DNA from: Pauljensenia sp902373545
GTDB taxonomy: Bacteria; Actinomycetota; Actinomycetes; Actinomycetales; Actinomycetaceae
Assembly (NCBI RefSeq): GCF_041432775.1
Contig: NZ_JAPWAG010000010.1
Location: 1-64,000 of the forward strand
Direction: 5' to 3'
DNA length: 64,000 nt
In this document: in pieces, positions 1 to 6,956 of the stretch
Layout of the letters: every line of letters begins with the position of its first letter
Numbering within the stretch: position 1 is the first letter of the stretch
Notes under the pieces: model-generated
Databases searched by the model: none
The model's input: only the letters and a program-made list of their open reading frames with translations
Told to the model about the DNA's origin: nothing
Program-made: the position numbers and the translations under genes

Positions 1-1
1 A

Positions 2-163
2 ATGCCGCTGGAGGGGCCGCGTTGGGCGAACTTTTTCGCGCCAACTGACATTGTGCCCGGTCTTGTAGGCGATGCGGCGCCCTCCAAGCCGGAAGTGGCG
101 GGGGTTTTGCACTACATGAAGCCGCCGCACGGCGTGTCGCCGGCGTGTCGGACCCCCATGTAG
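2..163 (+). CDS. Possible 3' end of a truncated upstream gene
   Basis: An open frame runs from the window edge to TAG at 161-163 and would encode a tail containing RWANFFAPTDIVPGLVGD. Codon choice looks coding-like, and the W-N-x-x-x-x-x-D pattern vaguely recalls the C-terminal part of some alpha/beta-hydrolase-like proteins, but I do not recognise the family. The last ~18 codons and the stop lie inside the palindromic element at 101-176, so the natural C-terminus may have been replaced when that element arrived. The 5' part lies outside the window. It could also be a chance open frame. Confidence 0.3.
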   Translation: MPLEGPRWANFFAPTDIVPGLVGDAAPSKPEVAGVLHYMKPPHGVSPACRTPM

Positions 164-176
164 TGCAATTCCCCCC
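101..176. repeat. Palindromic intergenic element, copy 1
   Basis: A 12-bp perfect inverted repeat (107-118 with 157-168, TTGCACTACATG/CATGTAGTGCAA), flanked outside by a G-run at 100-104 and a C-run from 171, encloses a 38-nt loop that contains GGCGTGTCGCCGGCGTGTCG. The same loop core, in opposite orientation, occurs in the element at 5654-5730, whose stem has a different sequence that still pairs perfectly. Function unknown; it may be a REP-like element, a small transposable element or a structured RNA. Confidence 0.75.
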
Positions 177-194
177 CGCTGCTCAGTGCCGCAT

Positions 195-611
195 CCGGGT
201 TTGTGCGTGCACGGGGTTTGCCTTGTGTGTTGATGGGTGCGCACACCTTGTCGCTGCGCTCCAGGAATGTCACCGTTTCGCAGGTGTGTTCGCGGCATAT
301 CCAGCGTCGTTTGTGCCACCGGATACGCGCCGGAACACCGGCCCAAGGCGCGTCGATCACCTCCACCACCACACGCCATGACCGTGAGCGATCACCCCAC
401 AACCCGGGCAGCCAACCAGCTGGTTACACGACTCAACATCGAGCACCAGAGCCTGTGGGGTGCGAGCCACGCTCATCAGATGGAAGCCCTCCAAGTCAAC
501 GAGCAGATCACACCGACCACAACGATCAAGCGACACAGAGCAACAGCAGGTAGGGTGAGACATTGTCGAGGTCCTTGAAGACAGCGGGGGTAGAAGTCCG
601 CTCATCATCAA
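195..611 (-). pseudogene. ISL3-family transposase remnant, frameshifted and truncated
   Basis: Reading the minus strand, the N-terminal part gives LEGFHLMSVA...CPGCGVIAHGHG, and a second frame continues VVVEVIDAPWAGVPARIRW, KRRWICREHTCETVTF. Together these match the N-terminal zinc-ribbon region of ISL3-family transposases, with CxxC followed by a second Cys pair. A one-base frameshift near 370-378 separates the two halves. The sequence ends near 195, so the catalytic DDE region is absent and the element cannot move by itself. No terminal inverted repeats or target duplication could be assigned. Confidence 0.7.
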
Positions 612-621
612 GGACCTCGAC
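565..621. other. 14-bp inverted repeat at the edge of the transposase remnant
   Basis: Perfect 14-bp arms at 565-578 and 608-621 (GTCGAGGTCCTTGA and its complement) are separated by 29 nt. They sit where the ISL3-like remnant begins, so they may be part of an insertion-sequence end or a hairpin protecting the transposase from read-through. From here to 718 I see no gene. Confidence 0.5.
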
Positions 622-718
622 CTCTACCCGCAACCCCCGACCAACACCCGGTCACCCATACTCAACTCGGAAGAGCCAGTTTGCCTTCGAGCGCACTCAA
701 AGGTTTAGCGTAATAGAC

Positions 719-1180
719 ATGTTGGAAGAACGGTTAGAGCAAGCCCTTAGGCTCGCGATCGATCCACCCGGAGGGCTAAATACTGCGGCGTTGCGCGACC
801 TGATCAGAGATGACGAGAACACTCAGTGGGATATCGCTACCACTGCCGAGTATTTGGGAATCAGCGCACATACGCTGCGCTATTACGAACGCGCAGGGCT
901 GGTGAAAGTAGGACGCGACGCATCCGGCTATCGGCTTTACGATGCTGCGGCTGTACGGCGTTTGGTTTTTATTACCCGAATGCGGGTCTCTGGAATGTCG
1001 ATTGCCCAACTCCAGCATTACATCTCCTTGGTTGAACAAGGTGCAGAAACAGTGCAGGAGCGTCTTGATTTGATGCTGGAGCATCGCGACATCCTTCGGC
1101 AACGAATAGAGGATCTTCAGTTATCGCTGGCAGCTACCGAATTCAAGATAGCAATGTATCAGAAAGGTTCCCGTCCATAA
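719..1180 (+). CDS. MerR-family transcriptional regulator
   Basis: This 153-residue protein has an N-terminal winged helix-turn-helix of the MerR type at about residues 38-105 (IATTAEYLGISAHTLRYYERAGLV, then the wing GYRLYDAAAVRRL), followed by a C-terminal coiled coil (about 115-145) that normally mediates dimerisation. There is no Cys-rich metal-binding loop, so a metal sensor is unlikely; small-molecule or redox-linked family members look like this. I chose ATG 719 because the open frame upstream of it is IS-like filler. Its stop codon overlaps the start of the downstream carboxymuconolactone decarboxylase (TAATG), so the two are co-translated and the regulator probably controls this pair, as is common for MerR genes. 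Confidence 0.85.
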   Translation: MLEERLEQALRLAIDPPGGLNTAALRDLIRDDENTQWDIATTAEYLGISAHTLRYYERAGLVKVGRDASGYRLYDAAAVRRLVFITRMRVSGMSIAQLQHYISLVEQGAETVQERLDLMLEHRDILRQRIEDLQLSLAATEFKIAMYQKGSRP

Positions 1181-1596
1181 TGAGTGATCAGTACGATATT
1201 GATTCCGTCGATAACCAGCGACGTCGTGATCTTGGATTGCAGGTTCTCTCCCGTATCGACGGAGATGCTGGTCAGAGTGTTATCGAATCACTTTCCGCGT
1301 CAAACCCTGCTTTAGGACACCACATCGCCGCATTTGCTTTCGGGGATATTTACGATAGGCCCGGTCTGGATGCACGCAGTCGCCAGCTAGTAACCATTGG
1401 CGTATTGACTGCATTAGGCGGATGTGAACCTCAACTTAAAGTTCATGTTGGAGCGGCACTCAATGTCGGGATTTCCGAAGAGGAAATTCAGGAAGCTATC
1501 CTGCACGCATCAGTGTACTGCGGCTTTCCGCGAGCACTGAACGCTACTTTCGCAGCACAGGAAGCAATTGAGTCACGGCGGAACTACGACAGGTAA
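1180..1596 (+). CDS. Carboxymuconolactone decarboxylase family protein
   Basis: The 138-residue product matches the AhpD-like/CMD superfamily: an all-helical fold with R-x-L-V-T-I-G (about residue 66) and the helix pair ending in EEEIQEAILHASVYCGFPRALNA. It resembles the short PcaC-like and gamma-carboxymuconolactone decarboxylase-related proteins. The CxxC pair of true AhpD is not present; single cysteines occur at 'GGCEP' and 'VYCGF', so peroxidase-partner activity is doubtful. The substrate is unknown. It overlaps the MerR gene by one base, forming a two-gene operon. Confidence 0.8.
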   Translation: MSDQYDIDSVDNQRRRDLGLQVLSRIDGDAGQSVIESLSASNPALGHHIAAFAFGDIYDRPGLDARSRQLVTIGVLTALGGCEPQLKVHVGAALNVGISEEEIQEAILHASVYCGFPRALNATFAAQEAIESRRNYDR

Positions 1597-1637
1597 GTTG
1601 ATGCGGAGGTGCTGAATGCATCAATTTCCGTTTCGGT

Positions 1638-1826
1638 CTAGTTGGCCATCAACTTGAAAAAGAATTCTGGGTTTCCTGTCGAGTAGTACTGGTGCCAGGT
1701 GTTGATTGTCTCTACCGGGTAGACGTCAAGGTACTCCAGTATGGCTTTTGCCCAGTCCAGCCCGGCGGCTGAGTTGGCGGTGATGAGGTTCTTGTCCACC
1801 CAGACGTTTTCAGTAGCGTCCCGCAT
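1638..1826 (-). pseudogene. DJ-1/PfpI-family C-terminal fragment
   Basis: About 60 codons encode the C-terminal end of a DJ-1/PfpI (class I glutamine amidotransferase-like) protein: NVWVDKNLITANSAAGLDWA, followed by a helix and the tail PEFFFKLMAN. The nucleophile-elbow cysteine region that defines the family lies upstream and is missing. The open frame continues upstream (to 2189) into unrelated cysteine-rich sequence. I read this as a truncated gene joined to other debris. Confidence 0.65.
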
Positions 1827-2149
1827 AGTGGTGTAACCGTGGGTGGTCGGCCTGTTGCTTGTTATGGGTGCGCCGTGTGATCCTTCGAGAAAGCTCGAAC
1901 TCGTGTGTGGAGACGATCTGTCAGTCCATTGGCATCTAGGGCAAAGGTGCTCTGCGCACTCGTGGAGTGCTCTACCCGGTTCACGATGTTGCTCTACGTG
2001 CCCGATGGGCATACAGCCGTCGAGGTTCACGATGCCATCATCGATTAGTTTGCAGGTGGGACTGGGGCAGCGATCTGGCTTGGCGTGGCGAGATCGCTTC
2101 GGAGTGTGGGGCTTGACGTGTGCTTGTGTGACCCGCATTGGCCCTGGCA
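1827..2149. other. Unassigned stretch between gene remnants
   Basis: No intact gene is recognisable. The minus strand carries a cysteine-rich stretch (RCPSPTCK ... DGCMP ... HLCPRCQWTD) with several C-x2-C-like pairs, in frame with the DJ-1/PfpI fragment. It may be the remnant of a small zinc-binding protein. The right part probably belongs to the decayed IS30-like element that follows. Confidence 0.4.
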
Positions 2150-2331
2150 GTGCGCAACGAACGAGAACACGAACGGGCTCCTGCATCAATTACATGCCCA
2201 AAGGCTCTGGTCGTTGGCCCCTAAGTGAAGCAGATATGGATGTGATCGCTGACCAGCGGGGTGAGTGCCCCGGCAAAACGCTCAACTGGGACACACCCAA
2301 GCAATGCCTCGAACTGCTGCTCAGGACATAA
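2150..2331 (+). pseudogene. IS30-family transposase C-terminal remnant
   Basis: One frame reads ENTNGLLHQ and a second continues YMPKGSGRWPLSEADMDVIA and KTLNWDTPKQCLELLL. These are the conserved IS30-family C-terminal motifs (ENTNGLLRQ-x-x-PK, then the helix before KTLGW-x-TP), including the last acidic residue region of the DDE core. A frameshift near 2190 and the missing N-terminal two thirds make it non-functional. Confidence 0.65.
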
Positions 2332-2349
2332 CCCGTCTTGCAACCACCC

Positions 2350-3435
2350 CTAGAATCCGGCCTCTCCCTCCTCGAACGGGGGTGTGATAGTTCCGTGTCG
2401 GTCGATAATTCGCGCGGGCTTCAACGGCGCGTCTCGAACGGCATTGAGGAGCCGGTCGAAGGTTTCCATCGCGGCGTGACGTTTGGAGGGAACGAACTCC
2501 AGAGCGGACGCGTACGGACTGATCTCATGACCCTGACCTGACAGGGCGTTAGCCAAGCTTGCTAGCGGGTTGGCTCGTGTACCTTCTTCAATAGCTCTCA
2601 CGATCCAGGAGCGACATTCGTTGACATCGTCAGCCCAGGTACGGAATACCTGCCCGGTGAGTTCTTGGTGCCAGGAGTAGTCGTCCGAACTGCTGGTTAG
2701 TGTCCATCCCGGCCACAGCGCATCGAAATCCTCCAGGTGCATGTCCCTGTCCTGGAGCGACCACCAACGCAACGAGCGTGCTTGGTAGTCCACGAATATC
2801 CCGGTGGTCGGAACATAGTCATCCGTGGTCTGCTCCCACGCATCCGATTCATCCGGTAGTCGGGAGGCGACCTCGCGAGCCAAAGCCAGGAAATTCTCAG
2901 GACCGCATCCAGTAAGATCATCCAGGAAGCCGTAGGCGCGCCAGGTGACCAAGGTGCCGTCTGCTATGCGCACGGTGATGGGATCAACTCCGTGCCACTC
3001 ATCCCATGGCTCTAGACTGGGCGCGCGATCACACGGCAAACGATCAGAACGGTGTGTGAAGATGGTGGCCGGATCGACGCCCGCAGCTCGAAGAGTTCCA
3101 CGGGTTCCTTCGGCTGACCAGGCGGCCGTCCACCCAGGCCAGGTGTGCTCAACGAGATAGTTGATAAGTCGAGGCATGTAGAGTGCCTCACTCTCCTCTG
3201 CCCACACCACCAGTTTCCTGGTCTCGTCGATCAGAAGTGTGCCCTCAATCCACGTCGCCCCCTTCCAAGCATGCGGATCATCAACACCCATCGGAGACAT
3301 ACAACGCACACGCTCGTAGGTGGCTTCCATACCGTCGATCGCAATGTCCAGTCCGACCGTTTGGGCCGCCGAGTGGTTGTAGTAGATCTCCCAACCAGAG
3401 TAAGTCTTAAGCAAAACACCTAACCGGGAACCCAT
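2350..3435 (-). CDS. Unknown 361-residue protein with internal duplication
   Basis: I do not recognise the family. The protein is soluble, acidic and tryptophan-rich, without signal peptide or membrane segment. Two regions look like diverged copies of one another: around residues 68-110 (KLVVWAEESEALYMPRLINY ... WPGWTAAWSAEG) and 215-260 (SLRWWSLQDRDMHLEDFDAL, WPGWTLTSSSDD). The repeated W-P-G-W element and general composition recall immunity or effector-associated proteins of unknown type, which is only an impression. The start is well supported by GGAGGTG eight bases upstream of ATG 3435. It is a single-gene unit with its own promoter and a palindrome upstream, flanked by IS debris. Confidence 0.6.
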   Translation of the reverse strand: MGSRLGVLLKTYSGWEIYYNHSAAQTVGLDIAIDGMEATYERVRCMSPMGVDDPHAWKGATWIEGTLLIDETRKLVVWAEESEALYMPRLINYLVEHTWPGWTAAWSAEGTRGTLRAAGVDPATIFTHRSDRLPCDRAPSLEPWDEWHGVDPITVRIADGTLVTWRAYGFLDDLTGCGPENFLALAREVASRLPDESDAWEQTTDDYVPTTGIFVDYQARSLRWWSLQDRDMHLEDFDALWPGWTLTSSSDDYSWHQELTGQVFRTWADDVNECRSWIVRAIEEGTRANPLASLANALSGQGHEISPYASALEFVPSKRHAAMETFDRLLNAVRDAPLKPARIIDRHGTITPPFEEGEAGF

Positions 3436-3471
3436 CGTGACACCTCCAATTGGGAGAACAATTTGTCCGAC

Positions 3472-3490
3472 ACTATACGTTCCTGAACGT
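3472..3490 (-). promoter_or_regulatory. Promoter and palindromic operator of the 2350-3435 gene
   Basis: On the minus strand a TATAGT -10 box (3472-3477) lies 36 bases upstream of the start codon. Directly upstream is ACGTTC-N2-GAACGT (3477-3490), a perfect dyad between the -10 and -35 positions, where a repressor could sit. It is not the spacing of an actinobacterial LexA box (GAAC-N4-GTTC). Confidence 0.45.
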
Positions 3491-3616
3491 CCTTGCTAGC
3501 CGGTGGTGCGCTCGATCAGGGGTGCGTACGCTCTGGCCTGGCCACCTGCGCCGCTACCACACGAATCGCTTACACCCCATGACGCTGCCGACCAACATTG
3601 GCCAGACACCCGCAAA

Positions 3617-3650
3617 CGAAAAAACTCCGGACTTATCAAATCCGGAGTCA
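3617..3650 (-). terminator. Rho-independent terminator of tRNA-Gly
   Basis: An 8-bp stem (3624-3631 with 3641-3648, ACTCCGGA/TCCGGAGT) with a 9-nt loop is followed on the minus strand by a run of T residues. It lies immediately after the tRNA 3' end. Confidence 0.85.
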
Positions 3651-3656
3651 AAATGG

Positions 3657-3727
3657 AGCGGGCGACGGGAATCGAACCCGCCTCTGAAGCTTGGGAAGCT
3701 TCCATTCTACCGATGAACTACGCCCGC
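3657..3727 (-). tRNA. tRNA-Gly (anticodon CCC)
   Basis: The minus strand folds into a 71-nt cloverleaf: acceptor GCGGGCG with a matching 3' strand, a TTCGAAT T-loop, and a 7-nt anticodon loop TTCCCAA giving CCC, which reads GGG. CCA is encoded next to it at 3654-3656. Confidence 0.95.
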
Positions 3728-3897
3728 AACTCATCGTCCCGAAGGAATCGACCCGTCGATCATATCGTCACGCTGGATGGCCGCGCAACCGACGCCGCCC
3801 GGCACAGCGATGTGGCGCCGCCCGGCACTCAGCCTCCGTCCCATCCGCACGCGGACAGGCCCGATACACTTGGCTCGCCTGACTGATTGGAGTTCCC

Positions 3898-4317
3898 ATG
3901 CCTCGTCCCGTGGTGGCGGCCGCGATCGTCGATTCCCTGAGCGACCCCACGATGCTGCTCGCCTGCTCTCGCGCCTACCCGCAGGAGCTGCGCGGCCAGT
4001 TCGAGCTGCCCGGCGGCAAGGTTGAGGACAATGAGGATCCAGTCGAAGCCCTCATGCGTGAGATTGCCGAGGAGCTCGGCGCTCGCCTCATCATCGGCGA
4101 GCGCGTGTGCCCCGAGGGCGGCCAGTGGTGGCCGATCCTTGGCGGACGCGTTATGGGCGTGTGGCTCGCTAAGGTTGCACCGAACTCGCAAGAGCCGCGC
4201 GCGGGCGCGTCGCACCTTGAGGCCAGGTGGGTGCCCCTCGCGGACCTCTCCGCGCTTCCGTGGATTGTCGCTGACCTGCCGATTGTCGAGGCTGTGGTCG
4301 CCCGCTGCGCTCGCTGA
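3898..4317 (+). CDS. Nudix hydrolase, MutT-like (8-oxo-dGTP diphosphatase)
   Basis: This 139-residue protein is a minimal Nudix domain. The Nudix box is complete from G40 (GKVEDNEDPVEALMREIAEE, then LGA), including the REIAEELG metal-binding helix. The short length and the ELPGGK strand before the box fit MutT-type sanitation enzymes that hydrolyse oxidised dGTP, but substrate cannot be read from sequence alone. TTGGAG stands just upstream of ATG 3898. A TetR-type gene follows 56 bases later on the same strand. Confidence 0.85.
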   Translation: MPRPVVAAAIVDSLSDPTMLLACSRAYPQELRGQFELPGGKVEDNEDPVEALMREIAEELGARLIIGERVCPEGGQWWPILGGRVMGVWLAKVAPNSQEPRAGASHLEARWVPLADLSALPWIVADLPIVEAVVARCAR

Positions 4318-4373
4318 CGTCTGCACGCTCTCCCATTTGACGACACATAGGGGCATAGTGTCAGAATAGGTCT

Positions 4374-5012
4374 ATGCCGAAGATTATTGGCGAGTCCCTC
4401 GCCTCTCACCGCGAGCTGACTCGCACGCGCCTGTTTGAGGCGCTCGGGTCTCTCATGGCCGAGCAGTCCTTCGAGTCGATCACGATGAGCCAGATCGCCG
4501 AGCGCGCGGGCGTGGGTCGCACCGCGGTCTACAACCACTTCGCGGACAAGGAAGTGCTCCTGCTCGCGTATATGCGCCAGGTGACCGAGGAATTCACGGC
4601 GGTGCTGACGCAGCGCCTCGCGGCCGAGCCCGATCCGCTCATGCGCCTGCGCCTCTATATTCGTTCGCACCTGCAGATGACGAGCCGCTACCACGTCAAG
4701 GCTGGTATGGGGTTGCGTCGCCAGATGTCGGGCCGAGGCGCCTCCCACCTGCATGATCATGCGGGGCTGGTGGGCGAAGTCCTCATTGGGATCCTTGACG
4801 AGGCCATGGATCGTCACCTGATCGTGGCTCAGAATACGCTGGGGGCGGTTCACCTGATCCACGCGACGCTTGCAAGCCAGCGCCTCCCCAAGGACGCGGC
4901 GCATCGTGAGTCGGCGCTGGTCCTCGTGGAGACCTTCATTTTGCGAGGCCTGGGCGCCTCGGAGGAGAACGTGCGTCACGTCACCGCTTCGCCTCTCCCG
5001 TTGTGGGAATAG
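4374..5012 (+). CDS. TetR/AcrR-family transcriptional regulator
   Basis: The 212-residue product has the canonical TetR N-terminal helix-turn-helix at about residues 18-62: LFEALGSLMAEQSFESITMS followed by QIAERAGVGRTAVYNHFADK. The all-helical C-terminal ligand-binding part contains 'HLHDHAGLVGE', whose histidines could bind a metal or ligand. The gene stands between mutT-like and trxA genes on the same strand; there is no obvious divergently transcribed target, so its regulon is unknown. Confidence 0.85.
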   Translation: MPKIIGESLASHRELTRTRLFEALGSLMAEQSFESITMSQIAERAGVGRTAVYNHFADKEVLLLAYMRQVTEEFTAVLTQRLAAEPDPLMRLRLYIRSHLQMTSRYHVKAGMGLRRQMSGRGASHLHDHAGLVGEVLIGILDEAMDRHLIVAQNTLGAVHLIHATLASQRLPKDAAHRESALVLVETFILRGLGASEENVRHVTASPLPLWE

Positions 5013-5106
5013 CGGGCTCGCCGAGACCGTTGATTCAGACAGAACACAGGGGCCGCCCGGCCTCGACCAACTTGCCGACCAGAGCGTCGGCGCTACAAGG
5101 AGAGAT

Positions 5107-5475
5107 ATGGCTACCGTTACTCTGACGCAGGAGAACTTCGAGCAGACCGTGTCGTCTAACGACATTGTTCTGGTTGATTTCTGGGCGACCTGGTGTGGCC
5201 CGTGCCGCCAGTTCGGCCCCGTCTTCGAGGCGGCTTCCGAGAAGTACCCGGACGTTGTTTTCGGCAAGATTGACACGGATGACCAGCAGCAGCTGGCGAT
5301 GGCCGCGCAGATCACGTCGATCCCGACGCTGATGGCCTTCCGTGATGGCATTGCGGTTTTCCGTCAGTCCGGCGCTCTGCCGCTGTCCGCTCTGGAGGAC
5401 CTGGTTTCGCAGATCCAGAACCTGGACATGGACGACGTGCGAAAGAAGATCGCCGAGGCCGAGCAGGCCGAGTGA
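5107..5475 (+). CDS. trxA: Thioredoxin
   Basis: A 122-residue thioredoxin. The active-site motif W-C-G-P-C is at residues 29-33, in the context VDFWATWCGPCRQF, and the cis-proline loop SIPTL is present. The protein has a short charged C-terminal helix (DDVRKKIAEAEQAE) beyond the usual 105-110 residues. The start is fixed by AAGGAGAG just upstream of ATG 5107. It reduces disulfides of cytoplasmic proteins with electrons from thioredoxin reductase, which is not in this window. A strong terminator follows. Confidence 0.95.
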   Translation: MATVTLTQENFEQTVSSNDIVLVDFWATWCGPCRQFGPVFEAASEKYPDVVFGKIDTDDQQQLAMAAQITSIPTLMAFRDGIAVFRQSGALPLSALEDLVSQIQNLDMDDVRKKIAEAEQAE

Positions 5476-5494
5476 TCGCGTCATAGCTGATGAC

Positions 5495-5526
5495 GGGCCC
5501 CGAGGCGTGCGCCTCGGGGCCCGTTG
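5495..5526 (+). terminator. Rho-independent terminator after trxA
   Basis: A GC-rich stem GGGCCCCGAGGC/GCCTCGGGGCCC (5495-5506 with 5511-5522) with a 4-nt loop is followed by GTTGTTAT. Confidence 0.85.
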
Positions 5527-5653
5527 TTATGTCCTATCACCCTTGTGTGTGCTCACAGTGCAGTCCACGTCGCCCACATCACCCCTTTTTTAGCTTTATT
5601 CGCCTAGGTGGTTTGCACTTTGGGCGCGGTGTCCATCGCTCGCGCGTGTAAAT

Positions 5654-5730
5654 GGGGGGAATTGCAACCATAGGCCTCCGACACGCCGGCGACACGCCGA
5701 CAGAGATCTTCTATGGTTGCAATTCCCCCC
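5654..5730. repeat. Palindromic intergenic element, copy 2
   Basis: A perfect 20-bp inverted repeat (5654-5673 with 5711-5730) begins with six G and ends with six C and encloses a 37-nt loop carrying CGACACGCCGGCGACACGCC. That loop is the reverse complement of the loop core in the element at 101-176. The inner stem is TTGCAACCATAG here against TTGCACTACATG there: both pair perfectly, so the stem has changed with compensation while the loop was conserved. Confidence 0.8.
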
Positions 5731-5744
5731 AATCGCGCAGGCGT

Positions 5745-5977
5745 GGGTCGGGCTGTGTGGGCGAGGCGGCAGGTGGCGCTAGCGTGCGTGGTGTGTGCCG
5801 CTGGCGGCTGGGTCGGGCTGAGTTGGCGAGGCGGCAGGTGGCGCTAGCGTGCGTGGTGTGTGCCGCTGGCGGCTGGGTCGGGCTGTGTGGGCGAGGCGGC
5901 AGGTGGCGCTAGCGTGCGTGGTGTGTGCCGCTGGCGGCTGGGTCGGGCTGTGTGGGCGAGGCGGCAGGTGGCGCTAG
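5745..5977. repeat. 65-bp tandem repeat, 3.6 copies
   Basis: Copies begin at 5745, 5810, 5875 and 5940 (last one partial). The first and third are nearly identical; the second differs at three positions. The GCGCTAG of the last copy supplies the stop codon of the GNAT gene on the minus strand, so the repeat probably expanded from the end of that gene. Confidence 0.9.
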
Positions 5978-6639
5978 TGTCTTGCTGGGCGGCGGGTGAT
6001 GAACTCACGGTCCGCATGGTCGCCGACCATGAACGAGTATTCGCCGACGATCTCGAAGCCGTGGCGCGCGTAGAAACGCTGCGCGCCGTAGTTTTCGCTC
6101 CACACGCCGATCCACAGGGTGCGCGGCCCCTCACGCTCGAGCCACTCCAGCGCGGTGCGCAGCAGGAGGGTTCCGCGGCCCCCGCCCTGGTACCCGCGCA
6201 GGATGTACAGCCGCTGGATTTCCCCGTCGCCGGGCGCGACGTCGGGGTGGGGCAGGTGCGCCGGGCACGCGGTCACGTATCCGATGGGGGAGCGCTCGGG
6301 GGACGAGGCCTGGGTGCCTTCCCCGGCCCGCGCGGTATCGGGACCGGCGGCGTCGTGGCGCTCGTTCGCGTTGATGGTGGAGGGGGAACCGGAGGACACG
6401 TGAGCGAGGGACCCGGCCTCGTCCTCCTGGGAGGGGGAACCGGGTGCATCTTCGAAGAGGAGCCAGGTTGCGTACTCAGGGTCCTCCAGTTCGGCGCGAA
6501 GGACGGCGGGGGAGTAGGCCTGGTCGAGGAAGGCTGTCAAGTCTTCCGCCGTGTAGAGGTGACCGAAGGTTTGGGTGAAGCACTCGCGGGCGAGCGCGGA
6601 CAGGACGGGTGCGTCGTCGGGCGTGGCGCGGCGGATCAT
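5974..6639 (-). CDS. GNAT-family N-acetyltransferase
   Basis: The 221-residue protein is a GNAT acetyltransferase. The acetyl-CoA loop is seen as YQGGGRGTLLLRTALEWLER (motif A, R/Q-x-x-G-x-G) and the C-terminal strand-helix as WIGVWSENYGAQRFYARHGF. An unusual insertion of about 45 residues rich in Ser, Glu, Ala and Gly (residues ~84-130) interrupts the domain between the first helices and strand 4; it looks disordered. ATG 6639 is chosen because of the GAGAGGA ribosome site and because the fold begins with MIRRATPDDAPVL. The substrate (small molecule or protein N-terminus) is unknown. The stop codon lies in the 65-bp repeat. Confidence 0.85.
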   Translation of the reverse strand: MIRRATPDDAPVLSALARECFTQTFGHLYTAEDLTAFLDQAYSPAVLRAELEDPEYATWLLFEDAPGSPSQEDEAGSLAHVSSGSPSTINANERHDAAGPDTARAGEGTQASSPERSPIGYVTACPAHLPHPDVAPGDGEIQRLYILRGYQGGGRGTLLLRTALEWLEREGPRTLWIGVWSENYGAQRFYARHGFEIVGEYSFMVGDHADREFITRRPARH

Positions 6640-6956
6640 GGTGTCCTCTCGGTCGGGGTACCCCCATCGTAGGCAGGAGGTTGCGGGCGCGCTCCCATTG
6701 CCGAGGCGCCGGCTGAGTGTCCGCCCTGTCGGCCGTGACCGCCGGGCTGGAAGGGCTTGCGAGCTTGCCGGGCTGGCAGGAGCTCCTCGCCCCGGCGCGG
6801 GCAAGGTGGCAGCCGCTGTCGGCCGCGCCCCAGACACGCCCGTCAAGCCGCCCCGAGGCTCCCCTGATTGTTCCCTGACGCGATGTGTCAACCCTTGCTC
6901 CACAAGTGATCCCTACCATACAATTGGCTGACAGGCGCACATCGAAGGAGACGGAC

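Noticed and set aside
3477..3490. LexA/SOS box at ACGTTCCTGAACGT
   Set aside because: Half-sites are in the wrong order and spacing for the actinobacterial SOS box (GAAC-N4-GTTC).
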